A stretch of 64,000 nt of DNA from Siphonodentalium dalli (GCA_032622095.1 CP136066.1:150116224-150180223); one strand, 5' to 3'; positions 1-12,938 are shown, counted from the first letter of the stretch. The notes: a model not told the origin generated them from the sequence alone. Made by a program: numbers and translations.

Positions 1-3000
1 GATCATCATGAAATTTGTCATGGATGTTAATATTGACATGTAGATGGGAACGAGTCATTTTGGGGTTGTTCGGCCAATAAACATGGCCACCAGCAGCCAT
101 CTTGGATTTTACTCTTTGCATGACTAAATCCTTTGGCGCGGGCTACAGGTCGTAGCTTCGATCGGAACATCATGAAATTTGTCATGGATGTTAACAATGA
201 CATGTAGATGGGAACGAGTGATTTTGGAGTTGTTCGGCCGAAAAACATGGCTGCCAGCAGCCATCTTGGATTTTACTCTTTGCATGACTAAATCCTTTGG
301 CCCGGGCTACAGGTCGTACCTTTGGTCTGATCTTTATGAAATTTGTCATGAATGTTGACATTGACATGTAGATGGGAACGAGTCATTTTGGGGTCATTCG
401 GCCTAAAAACATTGCCGCTGGCAGCCATCTTGGATTTCAAGATTCAATCCATTGGCGCGGGCTACAGATCGTACTGTTCGCCTGATCATCATGAAATTTG
501 TCATTGATGTTAATAATGACATGTAGATGGGAACGAGTGATTTTGGTGTCGCTCGGCCAAAAAACATGGCCGCCAGCAGCCATCTTGTATTTTACTCTTT
601 GCATGACTAAATCCTTTGGCGCGGGCTACAGGTCGTACCTTTGGTCTGATCTTTATGAAATTTGTCATGAATGTTGACATTGACATGTAGATGGGAACGA
701 GTCATTTTGGGGTTATTCGGCCAAAAAACATGGCCGCTGGCAGCCATCTTGGATTTCAAGATTCAATCCATTGGCGCGGGCTACAGGTCGTACTGTTCGT
801 CTGATCATCATGAAATTTGTCATTGATGTTAATAATGACATGTAGATGGGAACGAGTGATTTTGGGGTCGTTCGGCCAAAAAACATGGCTGCCAGCAGCC
901 ATCTTGGATTTTACTCTTTGCATCACTAAATCCTTTGGCGCGGGCTACAGGTCGTTGTGTTGGTCGGAAGTTTATGAAATTTGTCATGGATGTTAACACT
1001 GACATGTAGATGGGAACGAGTGATTTTGGAGTCGTTCGGCCAAAAAACATGGCCGCCATCTTGGATTTTACTCTTTGCATGACTAAATCCTTTGGCGCGG
1101 GCTATAGGTTGCCTTTGGTCTAATCTTTATAAAATTTGTCATGAACGTTGACATTGACATGTAGATGGGAACGAATCATTGTCGGGTCATTCGGCCAAAA
1201 AACATGGCTGCTGGCGGCCATCTTGGATTTCAAAATTCAATCCATTGGCGCGGGCTACAGGTCGTACTGTTTGTCTGATCATCATGAAATTTGTCATGGA
1301 TGTTAATATTGACATGTAGATGGGAACGAGTCATTTTGGGGTCGTTCGGCCAATAAACATGGCCGCCAGCAGCCATCTTGGATTTTACTCTTTGCATGAC
1401 TAAATCCTTTGGCGCGGGCTACAGGTCGTAGCTTTGATCGGAACATCATGAAATTTGTCATGGATGTTAACAATGACATGTAGATGGGAACGAGTGATTT
1501 TGGAGTTGTTCGGCCGAAAAACATGGCCGCCAGCAGCCATCTTGGATTTTACTCTTTGCATGACTAAATCCTTTGGCCCGGGCTACAGGTCGTACCTTTG
1601 GTCTGATCTTTATGAAATTTGTCATGAATGTTGACATTGACATGTAGATGGGAACGAGTCATTTTGGGGTCATTCTGCCAAAAAACATGGCCGCTGGCAG
1701 CCATCTTGGATTTCAAGATTCAATCCATTGGCGCGGGCTACAGGTCGTACTGTTCGTCTGATCATCATGAAATTTGTCATGGATGTTAATATTGACATGT
1801 AGATGGGAACGAGTCATTTTGGGGTTGTTCGGCCAATAAACATGGCCACCAGCAGCCATCTTGGATTTTACTCTTTGCATGACTAAATCCTTTGGCGCGG
1901 GCTACAGGTCGTAGCTTCGATCGGAACATCATGAAATTTGTCATGGATGTTAACAATGACATGTAGATGGGAACGAGTGATTTTGGAGTTGTTCGGCCGA
2001 AAAACATGGCTGCCAGCAGCCATCTTGGATTTTACTCTTTGCATGACTAAATCCTTTGGCCCGGGCTACAGGTCGTACCTTTGGTCTGATCTTTATGAAA
2101 TTTGTCATGAATGTTGACATTGACATGTAGATGGGAACGAGTCATTTTGGGGTCATTCGGCCTAAAAACATTGCCGCTGGCAGCCATCTTGGATTTCAAG
2201 ATTCAATCCATTGGCGCGGGCTACAGATCGTACTGTTCGCCTGATCATCATGAAATTTGTCATTGATGTTAATAATGACATGTAGATGGGAACGAGTGAT
2301 TTTGGTGTCGCTCGGCCAAAAAACATGGCCGCCAGCAGCCATCTTGTATTTTACTCTTTGCATGACTAAATCCTTTGGCGCGGGCTACAGGTCGTACCTT
2401 TGGTCTGATCTTTATGAAATTTGTCATGAATGTTGACATTGACATGTAGATGGGAACGAGTCATTTTGGGGTTATTCGGCCAAAAAACATGGCCGCTGGC
2501 AGCCATCTTGGATTTCAAGATTCAATCCATTGGCGCGGGCTACAGGTCGTACTGTTCGTCTGATCATCATGAAATTTGTCATTGATGTTAATAATGACAT
2601 GTAGATGGGAACGAGTGATTTTGGGGTCGTTCGGCCAAAAAACATGGCTGCCAGCAGCCATCTTGGATTTTACTCTTTGCATGACTAAATCCTTTGGCGC
2701 GGGCTACAGGTCGTTGTGTTGGTCGGAAGTTTATGAAATTTGTCATGGATGTTAACACTGACATGTAGATGGGAACGAGTGATTTTGGAGTCGTTCGGCC
2801 AAAAAACATGGCCGCCATCTTGGATTTTACTCTTTGCATGACTAAATCCTTTGGCGCGGGCTATAGGTTGCCTTTGGTCTAATCTTTATAAAATTTGTCA
2901 TGAACGTTGACATTGACATGTAGATGGGAACGAATCATTGTCGGGTCATTCGGCCAAAAAACATGGCTGCTGGCGGCCATCTTGGATTTCAAAATTCAAT

Positions 3001-3792
3001 CCATTGGCGCGGGCTACAGGTCGTACTGTTCGTCTGATCATCATGAAATTTGTCATGAATGATAACAATGACATGTAGATGGGATCGAGTCGTTATGGGG
3101 TCATTTGGTCAAAAAACATGGCCGCCAGCAGCCATCTTGGATTTTACTCTTTGCATGACTAAATCCTTTGGTGCGGGCTACAGGTCGTAGCTTTGGTCTA
3201 ATGGTCATGAAATTTGTCATTAATTATAACAATGACATGTAGATGGGAACGAGTCGTTTTGGGGTCATTCGGTCAAAAAACATTGCCACCAGCATTTTAC
3301 TTTTTGCATGACTAAATCCTTTGGCGTGGGCTACAGGTCATACCTTTGGTCTGATATTTATTAAATTTGTCATGAATGTTGACATTGACATGTAGATGGG
3401 AACGAATCATTGTGGGGTCATTCGGCCAAAAAACATGGCTGCCAGCGGCCATCTTGGATTTTAAAATTCAATCCATTGGCGCGGTCTACAGGTCGTACTG
3501 TTCGTCTGATCATCATGAAATTTGTATGTCGTAGCTTTGGTCAGATCTTCATAAAATTTGTCATGGATGTTAACAATTATACGTAGATGGGAACGAGTTC
3601 TTTTGGGGTCAATTGGCCAAAAAAAATGGCCACCAGCAGCCATCTTGTATTTTACTCTTTGCATCACTAAATCCTTTGGCGCATGTTAGACATTTCAATT
3701 AGCACCTTTCCTATTCCTCCATTTACTGTCAACCATTAAATTATTCCCCTACCTAAGTTGAGCTACAGTGTCATTGACACTTTCATTTATAA
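1..3792. repeat. Pearl-like element with ~160-bp tandem monomers (left end outside window)
   Basis: About 23 monomers of 150-167 bp, each holding GACATGTAGATGGGAACGAG, TTCGGCCAAAAAACATGG and CAGCCATCTTGGATTT. The array ends in a unique arm finishing CCTAAGTTGAGCTACAG plus the hairpin AGTGTCATTGACACT, identical to the arm at 49170-49204. Segment 1-~1300 recurs at 1760-~3059 (offset exactly 1759) almost base for base, and 1-~480 recurs again at 1277-1759. The open frames inside it (about 73-83 codons, repeating) are by-products of the monomer and not genes. Confidence 0.9.
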
Positions 3793-4436
3793 TAATTTCG
3801 AGTTGTATGTATTGACCGAACATCCGAACGTTGTTGCAACATCAGAGGCATTTAACTGTTCATCAACACAATAAAAATCCTCTCGGTATTCAGTAAGAAT
3901 TATCCGGTTTGTTTTCGTCAATAACTTTCTCCCGAAGGAATTGAAAAGAATGTGTATTAGGGCATGGTATAACTGTCCATGGTACAAGGTATTGAAGAGG
4001 TGCTCCCAGCTTCTTTCCAAACACGGCAACATTTATTAGTTACGAGCGTGGCCATTTTTCATACCGGAAACAACGAGGAGGTGCCCTCGATCTCGCAACC
4101 CGGAATCCGGTGTACTTTTACCACCAAAGAGGCATAACTCTATATACTTACATTGCTTTCATCCTGCCAATCTCAACAGTGAAAATTGGGAACGCGCGGT
4201 AGGGTAGTAAGCTTATTATAAGCCGGCGATAAAAAGTGCCAATGCGCACAGTTTTTTAAGACGCGGCGGTCCTTGAGAAACGAAGTTGCATTTTTATGTG
4301 GCCTTAGTATACAAGTTTCTCAGCCCAAAATACAGATTGAGTTCAATTATGGGTTTGATCTGTTTAAAAAAAAAAAATTATATTGAATTCCTTGCCCAAT
4401 TTAACCATAAAAAAATAATATAACAAAATTATTTTA
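3793..4436. other. Intergenic stretch without a recognised gene
   Basis: No coding exon recognised. Around 4300-4365 it contains TTTCTCAGCCCAAAATACAG and 'gagttcaattatgggtttga', also found in the repeat at 56450-56700, so a fragment of that repeat family lies here. Confidence 0.5.
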
Positions 4437-4575
4437 TTATGTACATTTGTCTAAATAATATACTCTATACTTCAACATCAAAACTCTAAATTACGATTCC
4501 AATCATAGTAATTTACTATCACCAATGGATGGTTTAAACATCTGCCGATCGTGATCGGCCTCTCGTTAGTCTATT
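4437..4575 (+). repeat. Dispersed repeat ending in a GATCG hairpin
   Basis: It resembles 57556-57691 along its length (shared blocks TATGTACATTTGTCTA and ATACTCTATA). Both end in the hairpin TGCCGATCGTGATCGGC followed by CTCTCG. A 3'-terminal hairpin of this kind suggests a Helitron/Helentron-type end, but no partner end was identified. Confidence 0.5.
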
Positions 4576-4603
4576 ATGGAAACATGTCAAATTGGTGAAA
4601 TTT

Positions 4604-4715
4604 ATGGATAAACTTTGGCCGAACTGGCATCTGGAAGAAACGTTTAAAACAAATACAATTCACAACTCGCATGTGGGTTCGACGCCTGAAGGTTTCTTCG
4701 ATATTCTGAAATGCA
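4604..4715 (+). other. Exon-like open segment, unassigned
   Basis: An open frame starting MDKLWPNWHLEETFKTNT and ending EGFFDILKC is followed directly by a consensus donor GCA|GTAAGT. Codon use looks more coding than the surroundings. I do not recognise the family, and no partner exon was found; it may be a chance ORF or an exon of an unlisted gene or element. Confidence 0.2.
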
Positions 4716-5223
4716 GTAAGTGATTAAGTCCCAAGATTGGTTGCGAGTGATAACGCCGCCATTATAATCTTTTAGCCAATGTATCCTTGCCTCCAAGATC
4801 CATCACTTTCTACGCCGTTTTGGTGTACGTTCGCCACCATCAGTTGCATCACTATTTAATAATGCCTGTAGGTCCTTCAGATGTCTTACAAAAACCCAGA
4901 AGTTCCCTCTGAGTACTTTCGGAATAAAGAACCTTCGGAATAGCGAACCTTCAAATAAAGATATAATCCCAGCAAAAATATATCTTGTAACCAGAGTTTC
5001 AAACTCATTCTCTTGACCTTTCACAAAGTAGTAATGATGAATGCATTAGTGACGAAAATACATTATGTTGTACCAAATACACTCCATAGTGCTTGTACGA
5101 TGTGATACATACAGGGACCCTCAAATCAGACAGTGGATCTTTAAAGTGGCTCTGTCGCTTCTCTGCAATACTTCCAACACCACTATTTTAATGAAGCTCA
5201 TTTCGAAGGCACATTTGTATTAA

Positions 5224-5465
5224 CCCTTTGAGTGCCAGGTCGATTTTTGTATCAACCCATATACCTTGTGCCAATGCATTATCTTATATATGCGAGTCGA
5301 CCATAGGTCGCCTCGCATATACAAGAGAATGCATTGGCCTAGCATGTTTTTTTGTTTTGTTTTTTTACAATTTTTTTACAATTTTAATAATTTATTCTTA
5401 TATTCTTTAACAGACTTATTTTGTAGGTTTAGGGCCGATGAGATCGGCCCCTGGCACTCAAAGGG
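5224..5465. mobile_element. Palindromic MITE, 242 bp, TTAA duplication
   Basis: Perfect 16-bp terminal inverted repeats CCCTTTGAGTGCCAGG, flanked on both sides by TTAA. The core is the self-complementary block GCATTCTCTTATATATGCGA type ('tgccaatgcatt...' to 'aatgcattgg') shared with the copies at 8723, 21850 and 36441. Non-coding. Confidence 0.85.
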
Positions 5466-5469
5466 TTAA

Positions 5470-6107
5470 TTCCAAATAAGCCCAGAGAAATATCTGTTTT
5501 TACATATGTTTCACATTTTACCCAACAGTGTTTTGAAGGATAGATAATTACAGCTGAATAGAGTAATGTTCTAAAAATGCCAACATTTTCTGTCAAGAGT
5601 TCATGGGAAAAAAATTTTGATAGTGACCGAAGCTCCTTTAGATGGGCATCTCTGATTATATTACTATTTTATTTTCTATATAAAGAAAGTTTAAAGAGAT
5701 GTGAAACACCCTGGTAGGTTGATCAAATAGAAATGGAAAATAATCTTTGCTCAAAATAGTTATTTTGTACAAATATTATATCCAAATTGACAACAAGCCA
5801 TCATTCTTATATATTAATTAAATGCAGTGACTCTCAATGGTGAAATTGTTTTCGTTAGTTTATCTCCGATAGTTGCGTCCCGAATCAAAAAATAAATATT
5901 TACAATTTAGAGTAGTTCAGATGATGTTTTCTATGGACTGTGGTATGGTCGATTTGCTCGAGCTTTTCAGCGATGTTCGTAGAATGCTACATTCTCCCAG
6001 TTAGCATAGCACCTGAATAGTAACTTATCAGTTTCATGCACCCGAACAAATCCATAATATGTCTTTAATCTATACAAAAAGTTCAAGGGAGGGAGACACC
6101 ACATTAA
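5470..6107. other. Intergenic stretch, nothing recognised
   Basis: AT-rich sequence without exon signatures, tandem repeats or clear terminal repeats that I can support. Confidence 0.4.
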
Positions 6108-6337
6108 CCCTTTCTCTACTAAATACTCATTGACGAGTAGTTATACCATAGTAAATGTTCAGATAATAAGTTCAACAATTATCTGAACTTTTCCCTCAAA
6201 TAAATAGGACTCCTTCTGTATTGTATTATCTGTCGTCTGCTTATTATTTTCCCTGAACACCGCTCCAGATTAAAAATAGACCATTCCAATGTATACTTTT
6301 ATAAGTCAGTGAGAGAACCCATTCAGTATAGAGAGGG
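6108..6337. mobile_element. MITE family CCCTTTCT, TTAA-flanked
   Basis: Begins CCCTTTCTCTACTAAATACT and ends AGTATAGAGAGGG, with TTAA on each side. The interior carries 'aatgttcagataataagttcaac' and its inverted partner 'gttcaacaattatctgaac'. Copies lie at 12990-13245 and 13684-13949. Confidence 0.8.
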
Positions 6338-6390
6338 TTAATGATCAGAATTTGAAGTGAATTTATCTTCCTTCCTCAAATTAAGTCCAG

Positions 6391-6480
6391 TACAGTAATG
6401 CCAAATAATTGACTCCTTAACCACAGGAAGAATTATGGGTAATTTTTCAGGATTTAGTCGGAAATGTGGCTTGTTGTCAA
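6391..6480 (+). repeat. Partial copy of TA-flanked palindromic MITE
   Basis: TACAGTAATG followed by 'ggtaatttttcaggatttag', matching the left arm of the complete element at 28173-28342. The second arm is absent. A further single arm lies at 7882-7971. Confidence 0.7.
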
Positions 6481-7881
6481 GGCTTGCATGCATTGATTGG
6501 AATGGAACGTTGAGATGCCCCCAATGTTCGCATATATGTTGGGATATGATGTTTGAATATTCATATCTTGATTCTCATCCATCTATTTGTAGAGATGTTC
6601 AACTATTTAAGTTCCGTTGTACCCATGGGGGAGGGGGCTACCCTTTAATAGTCCCATTGGTGGGACAGTCACGCCTTTAGTTGAACATTATCTGAACATC
6701 ACTACACACAAATGCATGGGAAATCATGGGGTACTATTCTGCCTACCATCCACTTTCATAACCTACAACATCCAGACAAATGAAGAACATAATTGGCATA
6801 CTTTTAGAACTAGCTAAATAGGAAAATGCAGGTGATTAAATAAATCAGACACTGAGAGCAAGATGTAGATATTTATTTTTCTATAAGAATGTCCTAACAT
6901 ATATGGTTTTAGTTTTCTAATGTAAAGAATATGAAAATGAATATAATGAATATATAAAGATAATAGAAATAACAGAAAGATGGTCAATGGTGGACAATTA
7001 ATCGATGATCATAAAGCAGCCAGCTGTTTAATTTGTGAAATCAATATCAATAGTGGTTACAGAATCGATGATAAAGCAACTAGTTTTTGATGATAAAGCA
7101 AAGTTTCAGCAGCAAAATTCAAGGTCAATGATTGATATAGAAATTAGAATATTTTCCATGAGGCAAATTAATGCTAAATCAAGGTTCAATTCTAAAAACT
7201 TTGCAATAAAGGCATGCATAATGATCGAGACCCCAAATTACATTGTATCATGCTGGCCTACTAGCGTGACCAATGAGAATGGAGATCTATTGACAGGAGA
7301 TGAAGGGATATTACCGGGGTAGGTTCACCTTGATTGATATCGACCCAATATGAAACTCCAAACCCCAGGGAGGAATGCATTCATATGGGGTCGATAGATT
7401 CCATCTTGTTTTTTCTTGGATCTCTTCTGCCTCAGGCATAATATACCGGTACAGTGTATTTTGGCACAAAGAAATTGGATATCTGTCAGAAATAATTTTC
7501 TATGACTTTAAAAACATAGTACCATGTACAAATACCTGCATCCGAAACTATCAAATTAAATTTGTTACCAAACTTCAGGTGATGAGCTACTGACTGAGAG
7601 CATTGACAATCTACGTCCATGGCACGTCACTGACATTACATAATTTAATAGCAATGGGCGGAATGTTTAGCTCGCCAGAATATAATAAACATTGTACCGG
7701 TAATTCACTTTCTCACATGGAAAGCATGATAAAAGCCTGATAGGACTCTGTTGCCAACTACGATGCCATGTGAGGCTCAGCAAGATTATATTGGGGCCGG
7801 CTAGTGTCTCGCCCGATATTAATCTCACTTCGCCTCAAATGACACCATATCCGGCAACTAATAGCCCTGTAACTTATAATA
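6481..7881. other. Intergenic stretch without a supported gene
   Basis: It contains several short open frames (for example 7035-7322 and 7375-7593) with no recognised domain and no convincing splice context. Composition is AT-rich. Confidence 0.35.
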
Positions 7882-7971
7882 TACAGTAACACCCTAAATA
7901 ATTGACTCCTTAAACACAGCCAAATTATGGGTAACTTTTCAGGATTTAGTCGGAAATATGGCTTGTTGCCA
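7882..7971 (+). repeat. Partial copy of TA-flanked palindromic MITE
   Basis: Single arm of the 28173-28342 family: CAGTAACACCCTAAATAATT then the shared 'ttttcaggatttagtcgg' block, ending at 'ggcttgtt'. Confidence 0.65.
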
Positions 7972-7980
7972 TTCATCGGA

Positions 7981-8291
7981 AAGCTCTCAGTGAGTACGGT
8001 CGTAAAATGTCATGCTGTGTGCTATACGTCCGTACTGAGTATGGACCTACTTCAGCACACAAGCAGTCAGTCATTATTCATAACTTGAACTCAGAGATTG
8101 GAGCATTGGAACAACTGTATCTCAAAGTTTCAAACAGTGTATGATGTTCCACGATTGTGAATGATAATAGCCTTTCAACTGAGTCAGTTTTATAATGTTC
8201 ATATTATTTCTGTTATACTTTTCCACTGAAAAAATACCATAACATCAACGGACCAGCACTCGATACCATAACGTCATTATCAGTGAAGAGG
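7981..8291. mobile_element. TTAACCTCTT-family MITE, degraded copy
   Basis: Parallels 23559-23871 over its length: GTAAAATGTCATG, 'gtactgagta', 'tattcataac', 'atgataatagcctttcaac' and the end CAGTGAAGAGGTTA. The left terminal repeat has decayed. Confidence 0.7.
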
Positions 8292-8722
8292 TTATTGTAC
8301 TACTGTATCATGAGTAATCAGTAGAAAGTGAACATGTGCTATATTGTAACATTCTATGTAAAATCTATTTTATATTCATCATATAATTTTCACTGAACAA
8401 CCATACAAGTGGAAAATATTAATGAACAACAATATAAATTGAAACCATAGAAAATAACAAAATTGACCGATGTATAACCCACCTAAATATAAAAGATATA
8501 TGAGATGTTGCTCTTACTATACATAGCACTAAAATTAATGAAAATCAAAACATTATGGATGACCAATGTTTGAATGAACTTAAAATATATTCTGAGCTGT
8601 TCTGAGCAAAAGTTTTACAACTAAAGGAGAAAAAAGTTTGGCCAATGAATAAAAATAATAAAAGTTATTTGGCAATTTTGTAGTATTTCCTTATAAATAC
8701 TATTGCAATACTTGTCTGTTAA

Positions 8723-8990
8723 CCATTCTATGACTGGAATTTCCTGAATTTTTTAGAAAAACCCTGTGCCAATGCATTCTCTTATATATGCGAGTCTCCC
8801 ATAGGGAGTCTCACATTCAAAAGAGAATACATTGACCTAACAATATTTACCTTTATCTTGTAGCCAGTGCATTCTCTTATATATGCGAGGCTCTCAATGG
8901 GAGACTCACATATACAAGAGAATGCACTGGCACAGGATCTTCAATGCTGCTCCAGCGTAGCTCCCTTCATGAACTCCCGTCATGAAAGGG
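8723..8990. mobile_element. Palindromic MITE of the GCATTCTCTTATATATGCGA family
   Basis: TTAA on the left and a mutated TTGA on the right; right end GTCATGAAAGGG. Two core palindromes in tandem ('tgccaatgcattctcttata' and 'ccagtgcattctcttatata', each with its inverted partner) make a double-hairpin design. Confidence 0.75.
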
Positions 8991-9943
8991 TTGAAGTTCA
9001 TGCATTCATCAAGTAACACTATGTGAACCATAAAAAAAACTATCCTCTGAAAAATGAACATTGATACAACATCACTATATAAACACATCGTGTAAGCTCT
9101 CTGAACAATTTGTTACAATGAGCTTTTGTTTCATCTTAGGATTACAAATGAGTTGGTGAAGTTATTTTCTTCAGGAGATATATATAAAATGCAGACATGG
9201 ATACCAATGTATCAATTATATGCACATGAAAGTTCGCCCCCTATAATGAAGAGTTCTTGAAAACAACTCAGATGTAGAAAAGTACTTGAATTTCAGATTG
9301 CGGCAGAAGTGTTATATAGAATATACATGAATTTCTAAAAAAAAAAAAAAAGTTACATTACATAGAATTGCAAAGTTAACAACAGTGCATAATATTTAGT
9401 TACCAAACAGTCCATATTTGCAAAATAACATAAAGTTTTGGAAAATAATTCTGTTTGGTGATCCTATTTTAAAGAGTCTTAAGGCTTTTGCCATAGGTAT
9501 ATACATATGAAAAATAACAAAACTCTGTAAAATCATCCGTATCAAGAAGGAAGTAACATAGTTAAAATTTTTCTTGATTTTCATTTATTGATAATTTCCG
9601 AATAGCAAGACTTTTCATGTTGAATCCATTGTTACATAAACATTACTGTTTCAGTGATTTGTCAGAAAACATAGCTGATCATTCAGTTTATTCTAATATT
9701 TTAGTCTAGATCTGTTTTTCAGAATATTGTTCAATGCTTTGACCTTTTCCAATGCTTACAGTCACATTTCGATTGGACTGCAGAATTTGTTTTCAACTAA
9801 ATGGACTTTGATTGGTATAATGTAACCATAGGAGATATGGCACAGTAGCATGTTATATTTACGTCTCCGAAACATGCCGAGCGTTGCTGGGACTATACAA
9901 CACACAAGGCGCCTAATTTTAGAAGCAAATTTATTTTTTGAGA
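8991..9943. other. Intergenic stretch, nothing recognised
   Basis: AT-rich, with an A15-type run near 9338. No exon, RNA gene or element boundary could be supported. Confidence 0.4.
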
Positions 9944-10030
9944 CAGTGGCCATGTGGTATTGACGTCGGATTTTGAGTCGCAAAGCGCGCTCGCCGTCAT
10001 GGGGCGGGGTTCGAAGCCCACCCAACTCCA
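9944..10030 (+). repeat. tRNA-derived SINE head
   Basis: It contains an A-box-like TGGTATTGACG (9955-9965) and an exact B box GGTTCGAAGCC (10008-10018), spaced about 53 nt apart as in tRNA-derived promoters. The stem pairings needed for a working tRNA are not apparent, so this is read as a SINE head rather than a tRNA gene. Confidence 0.55.
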
Positions 10031-10710
10031 AAAAATTTGCACTGTAGCAGTAATGTTTACATAACATTGGTTTTGACATGCAAAACCTCGTTGTTGGGAG
10101 ACTTATTGATATTGAAACTGAGAAAGAAGTTGATCTAATTTTAATATATGTACTTGCTTATGATAGTTATTTTACTGACGTTCATGGCACTTCACATGAA
10201 CCACTGCGAAAGGCCTTAGTCCCTTTAACACATGAGGTCTCACTTTCAGAAAAATTGCCATCTTATGTAATATTGAACAAGAAATTATCCTTGGCTGTTA
10301 ATGGTAACAATTGCGTCTGATTAAATTTATTATGTTACAGTAATTATAATAAGAACTGGGTGTATGTTTTTTACATGGAACTATAAATGTAATGACGGAC
10401 AATTCAGCTGAAATTGCACAATCCTCAGTTCTACTTCAAACATACTAAAGCATTCAATGAGACATCAATGGTCATGACAGTTGCTTGGATAATAAGGTGG
10501 AAATGGACAACCTGTAAATTTTATATTCTCTGCCTTTCAGGGGGCTAGCTTTCAAATAAATCTTCAAAATTTCACAATATGAAAAGCAGAAAAATAAGAG
10601 ATTTCACACAATGCTTAACATAATTATATATAACATAAGAATGCTTCACAAAGTCTCTATACTATCTGAAAGAAGCTTATGGCAAAGCAAATTAAACAAT
10701 TGTAACTTAA

Positions 10711-10935
10711 AGGGGGACTGTACACTAAATCTGGCCAGTTATGGGACCATCTCCTGTTATAATCAACAGAATATGTGCAACAAATGAATGAATTTGAGCC
10801 ATGAATTAGTGCAAAATACACGTGTGTGCTCTATGAACAATGCAAACAACATGATAATTATAATGAAAATTAGTTTATGAATCAGGCCATAAACTCCTTA
10901 TCATTATAATTACCATGTTAGTGTACAGTACCCCT
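10711..10935. mobile_element. TTAA MITE, AGGGG-ACTGTACAC ends, 225 bp
   Basis: Left end AGGGGGACTGTACACTAA, right end TAGTGTACAGTACCCCT, flanked by TTAA at 10707-10710 and 10936-10939. The interior has 'tataatgaaaa' and 'tcattataattaccatg' arms, as in the copy at 57971-58302. TTAA targets suggest mobilisation by a piggyBac-like transposase. Confidence 0.88.
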
Positions 10936-10939
10936 TTAA

Positions 10940-12560
10940 CTTTTTAATCATTGAGTACATTTGAGAGATCCATATTTATTTACATTTCTAGATCAGATTA
11001 ATCTCCTTCAAACTGATATACTCTAGAATCAAACAAACTCAAAATAAAAAGGAACTAAGCATTCAAAAGGCATCAACTGAATATTCTTTGAAAAAAGTTT
11101 TAAAGTTTGACTGTAACAAGTGACTTAGATTTAATCTAAGTTTTTATAATTAAATTTTATCCTTGAAATTATTTCTAGTTTATTTGTTGTTTCTCATTCT
11201 TCTAAAGAAAAAAATTGCTTTATCTTAGAATCTGAACAGTCAATTGTGGTATTCTGAAAAAGTTATAGCTGCACATTTTGGGCCACTTTTACAACTTATC
11301 TAACATATGAAAAGCAATTTAGCAGTCCTCTGTTTAGAAAATGTCAAAATGATTGGAAAAAACGCAATATGTATGAAGAGGTCAAGAAATGAAAACAACA
11401 AGTATAGACACAATATTATTGGACTTTTCATCATTTTTAAACTTATTGACTGGTATTCATGAAATTATGATTTCCATTTTTGTCATGATTTATTTAAACG
11501 GACATAGCTCATAAGAACCCAAAAATTATGTATACATAATTTGGTAAGATATATCTCAAAACAAACTTACGGAGGCCTACGTGGAAGATTTCCGAACAAA
11601 TTTGTTGATAAAGTGCTGAAAATACATGTTTTGTTTATTAATTTTTGACAAATACAAAATCGTTTCATTTCTGCTGGTTAATTTTTGTTAGTCAGTGGTT
11701 GCGTAAAAATAGACCTGTAGACCAAAAAAATCTAGAGGTGTTGTCGCACTAACTTTTATGGTACTACAAAATTTTTATGAATTAAATGAAGAGAAATCAT
11801 GTTATGATAACGCATATTGACAATATACCTTTTCCTGACATTCCGTTTCGGATTCCTATGAATACAAATACAACCATTTTTTGTAAAGGATGGTAGATTG
11901 TGTTCGATGTTGTATTTTTTATGACTTCGATGCATCTTTCTGAGACATATGCTCATAGAAAAGTAGTTCATGTATTTTTCAACCTATTTCAGGGGAAAAT
12001 TCAAAAGCGATTATTATTAGGTGTCTTTTGCAGCGCAAACCACCATATGGCTTTAAAGATGGATTTTTATATAGTTTATTACTATGAAAGTCTCAAGATC
12101 GCATCTATAAAATTGTAAATATTGTTAGATGTCAATTTTTACAGACTTTATTGTAGAAATGAGAAACTCAAGGTAATCCTTCTTACTTGGGATTACTCAA
12201 CCAAACAGTGATATTCTAAGTATCACGTTCAAATAATTTGTTCTCCCTCACACAATATTACTCTGAATGGGCAGTTTATACAGCAACATTCAGCTCTTAT
12301 TGTGTAAATGCAGAGCAATTCTTTTCCGAATATTCAACACAGAATGCACTCGGCCACTGCACTTTACTGTACTGTCTCCGAATGCCCTCTAATTTGGTAA
12401 TTATCCCTTTCGTGAAACATTGTGATACATTGGTCCACATCAATATTATACCAGCAGATTCTTTTCCAAACATTTGGGTGAATAAAGCAGATGCAAAAGA
12501 AGAAAAATACATTTAATAAAATAATTATCATCCCAACAATCAACAAACAGTGGAATGTAT
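10940..12560. other. Intergenic stretch without a supported gene
   Basis: It has a short hairpin CTTAGATT/AATCTAAG near 11127-11145 and scattered short open frames on both strands, none with a recognisable domain. Confidence 0.4.
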
Positions 12561-12938
12561 AAAGGCCTGAGAATGAGGTGCCTGACATTTGCAGAATGAG
12601 GTCCCCAGAGGGTGAATTTAGTGATGCTACCGGACATAGTGAGATAGCATCACTAAATGCACCCTTTGGGGACCTCATTCTGCTTAGGCCTCATCCCCCT
12701 TGGAAAGTGTCTTCATTATAAAATTTCTATAGAAACTTCTTTACAAAGATTCTATTTCTATTTTCTATATCCCCAAATTGAGGTTTCCAATGGGTGTACA
12801 TCACAATATTCATCATTTGGGAACTTCAATTTGAGTCCTAGGTCTCCCATATCAGATGAGGCTATGCAGAATGAGGTCCCCAGAGGGCGAATTTGGTGAT
12901 GCTAGCCCACTGTGCACCTTATTATCAGGCCTGAATGT
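12561..12938. mobile_element. CAGAATGAGGTCCCCAGAGG-family MITE
   Basis: Bounded by 'aggcctgagaatg' and 'atcaggcctgaatg'. The core has CAGAATGAGGTCCCCAGAGG facing its inverse GGGGACCTCATTCTGC, with 'aatttagtgatgcta' next to it. Other copies: 14046-14371, 56092-56313, 57695-57897 and the split copy 58679-58890/61876-62100. Confidence 0.75.

Noticed and set aside
27-2839. Repeated 73-83-codon open frames (MFFGRTTPKSLVPIYMS...) on the minus strand
   Set aside because: They recur with each monomer of the pearl array and merely reflect the repeat sequence; no gene context.
1-3700. CRISPR-like regular repeat spacing
   Set aside because: Units are contiguous ~160-bp monomers without unique spacers, in a eukaryotic intron-bearing genome.
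9944-10030. Functional tRNA gene
   Set aside because: A and B boxes are present but an acceptor stem and a convincing anticodon arm are not, so a SINE head is more likely.
10078-10320. 80-codon open frame (VGRLIDIETEKEVDLILIYV...)
   Set aside because: Looks mildly coding but has no recognised family, no splice partners and no conserved context; could be chance.
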